A DNA stretch of 64,000 nucleotides from Pomphorhynchus laevis (taxonomy: Eukaryota; Acanthocephala; Palaeacanthocephala; Echinorhynchida; Pomphorhynchidae): positions 62,001 to 126,000 of the forward strand of contig WNNJ02002084.1 in the NCBI GenBank assembly GCA_012934845.2. Reading direction: 5' to 3'. The translations under genes and the position numbers were made by a program. This document shows positions 63,170 through 64,000 of the stretch, piece by piece. Each line of letters begins with the position of its first letter. The stretch's first letter is position 1. Under the pieces are notes generated by a model. It had not been told where the DNA came from. It saw nothing but the letters and a program-made list of their open reading frames with translations, and did not search any database.

Positions 63170-64000
63170 TCAGGAGATTGCCAATATTGATAGGAGGGAT
63201 AGGATGAGCCGAAGCCCCCTCTTTTTGGATGATGGAATTGCCGTTGATGATGGAATAGTAGGGTTAGTACAGAATGTGGCAACAACAGAGGATACTAAAA
63301 CTTCCATCTTATTATACATTGTTTCTATACGTATATCAATTGCTCGCATGAGATCATCGTCCATCGTACGAGTGGCAGCATTTGCAAAGGTACCAGATTT
63401 CGGTTGGGCATCAGACTTGTTAAATCCACCTCGATATAATTTAAAATGTCTGCATTTTCTACTCCATGCAGGATGGCTCCCCCCACAGTTAGAGCATAAT
63501 GGAGGGGATACACATTTTTCTCCTGTCAACAAAGCCGGACACTGGGGGGAGCCACACACCCCACATGTCGATGACTCACTGCAGCTTGAGGCCCAGTGCC
63601 CCCATTTGTGGCACCGACTGCAGTGCGAATATGTGAACTCTTCTTTGTCAATGATTGTAAATCTGAGATTAAATCCCATGAAGGGATTACAAGCTGAATT
63701 AGCCAGCGATTCAGCCCGCTCTCGGGAAGCGGAACAAAATCCAACTGGTATTTGATGTCTGCTCTTGTCTATTATTGAACGGAAGTTCGATATTTTAAAT
63801 GTTTCTTTTAGTAACTCAATATCATTCTCTTCCGATTGACAAGGGAGGTTAGATACTTTTCAAGTGGCAAGTATGGGTTTAGAGTATGTTGACCCAAACT
63901 CCCTCAGGGAAGATTCGAAGTATTTAACATACCCCTTTAAGAGGTCTGAGGTATTGAACGAAATCTTTGGTATTGTTCCATAAAGTTTTACCGAGTTGAA
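63170..64000 (-). pseudogene. Family C ORF1 (gag-like, three zinc knuckles), partial
   Basis: From the edge: a conserved core (FKISNFRSI, QIPVGFCSAS, NPFMGFNLRF), then knuckles CSRCHKWGHWASSC (C-x2-C-x4-H-x4-C), a cysteine-rich middle one (CGVCGSPQC), and CSNCGGSHPAWSRKC (C-x2-C-x3-H-x6-C). The tail has MDDDLMRAIDIRIE and SKKRGLR. Such proteins bind element RNA. One stop at about 63862 replaces a tryptophan-like position; otherwise the frame is open. The start is outside the window. The plus-strand 183-codon frame here is antisense. Confidence 0.8.

Larger units (their letters stand above)
60480..64000 (-). mobile_element. Family C LINE, most complete copy, cut by the window edge
   Basis: Minus strand: ORF1 (from the window edge to 63170), a short gap, ORF2 from 63029 to 60599, 3'UTR to about 60480. 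It is better preserved than the other C copies: ORF1 has one visible stop and ORF2 about three frame changes. The 5' end is outside. Confidence 0.85.

Noticed and set aside
63204-63755. 183-codon plus-strand frame
   Set aside because: Antisense to the zinc-knuckle ORF1 of family C, which explains the sequence.
1-64000. tRNA, rRNA or other structured RNA genes
   Set aside because: No tRNA B-box with a matching acceptor stem and no rRNA-like stretch was noticed on either strand; a covariance-model scan would settle this.

Overview
This window looks like nuclear DNA of an invertebrate animal. It is AT-rich and intergenic in style, and it holds one recognisable host gene: a homologue of CIR1 (corepressor interacting with RBPJ) at 57109-57840. 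Almost everything else is a layered graveyard of non-LTR retrotransposons (LINEs) plus one Ty3/gypsy element. There is no bacterial gene organisation, tRNA, rRNA or CRISPR array. I cannot place the phylum from sequence alone.

I use working letters for the repeat families. Families A and B are two-ORF LINEs of the CR1/Jockey type. Their ORF1 has an N-terminal cysteine finger and an RNA-binding half; their ORF2 has an APE-type endonuclease (EN) and a reverse transcriptase (RT). Family C is a Jockey/I-type LINE whose ORF1 carries CCHC zinc knuckles. D and E are further CR1-like LINEs. F is a LINE seen only as an RT fragment. There is also one RTE-like fragment and one gypsy element.

Layout: 1-1065, two A 3' fragments. 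1625-5850, two C copies on the minus strand, one interrupted by an A 3' end. 6061-9790, a C copy (+). 9791-12595, a decayed B copy (+). 12820-17280, an apparently intact B element with both ORFs open (+). 17640-19135, F (-) and RTE (+). 19370-20085, B (-). 20670-22740, E (-). 22831-27640, a B copy split by a second B copy (+). 27660-29904, an E remnant and several minisatellites. 29905-35290, a B copy split by a long A element (-). 36396-41980, a D copy (-) split by two A insertions (-). 41989-48950, gypsy (+) split by a long A element (+). 48991-52485, C (+). 52486-55835, B (+). 55848-56180, D (-). 56181-60470, the host-gene region. 60480-64000, C (-), running off the right edge.

The strongest unexplained structure is at the ends of the elements. 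Copies of A end in a short hairpin whose stem changes in compensating pairs. B and E copies have a different, also covarying, hairpin just before a (TAA)n tail. A and B share an almost identical 20-base motif at their 5' ends. Several insertion junctions and dead ORFs carry short fold-back (inverted) duplications. A separate 74-base inverted repeat lies downstream of CIR1. Nesting is resolved well enough in several places that the interrupted reading frame resumes directly across the insertion.
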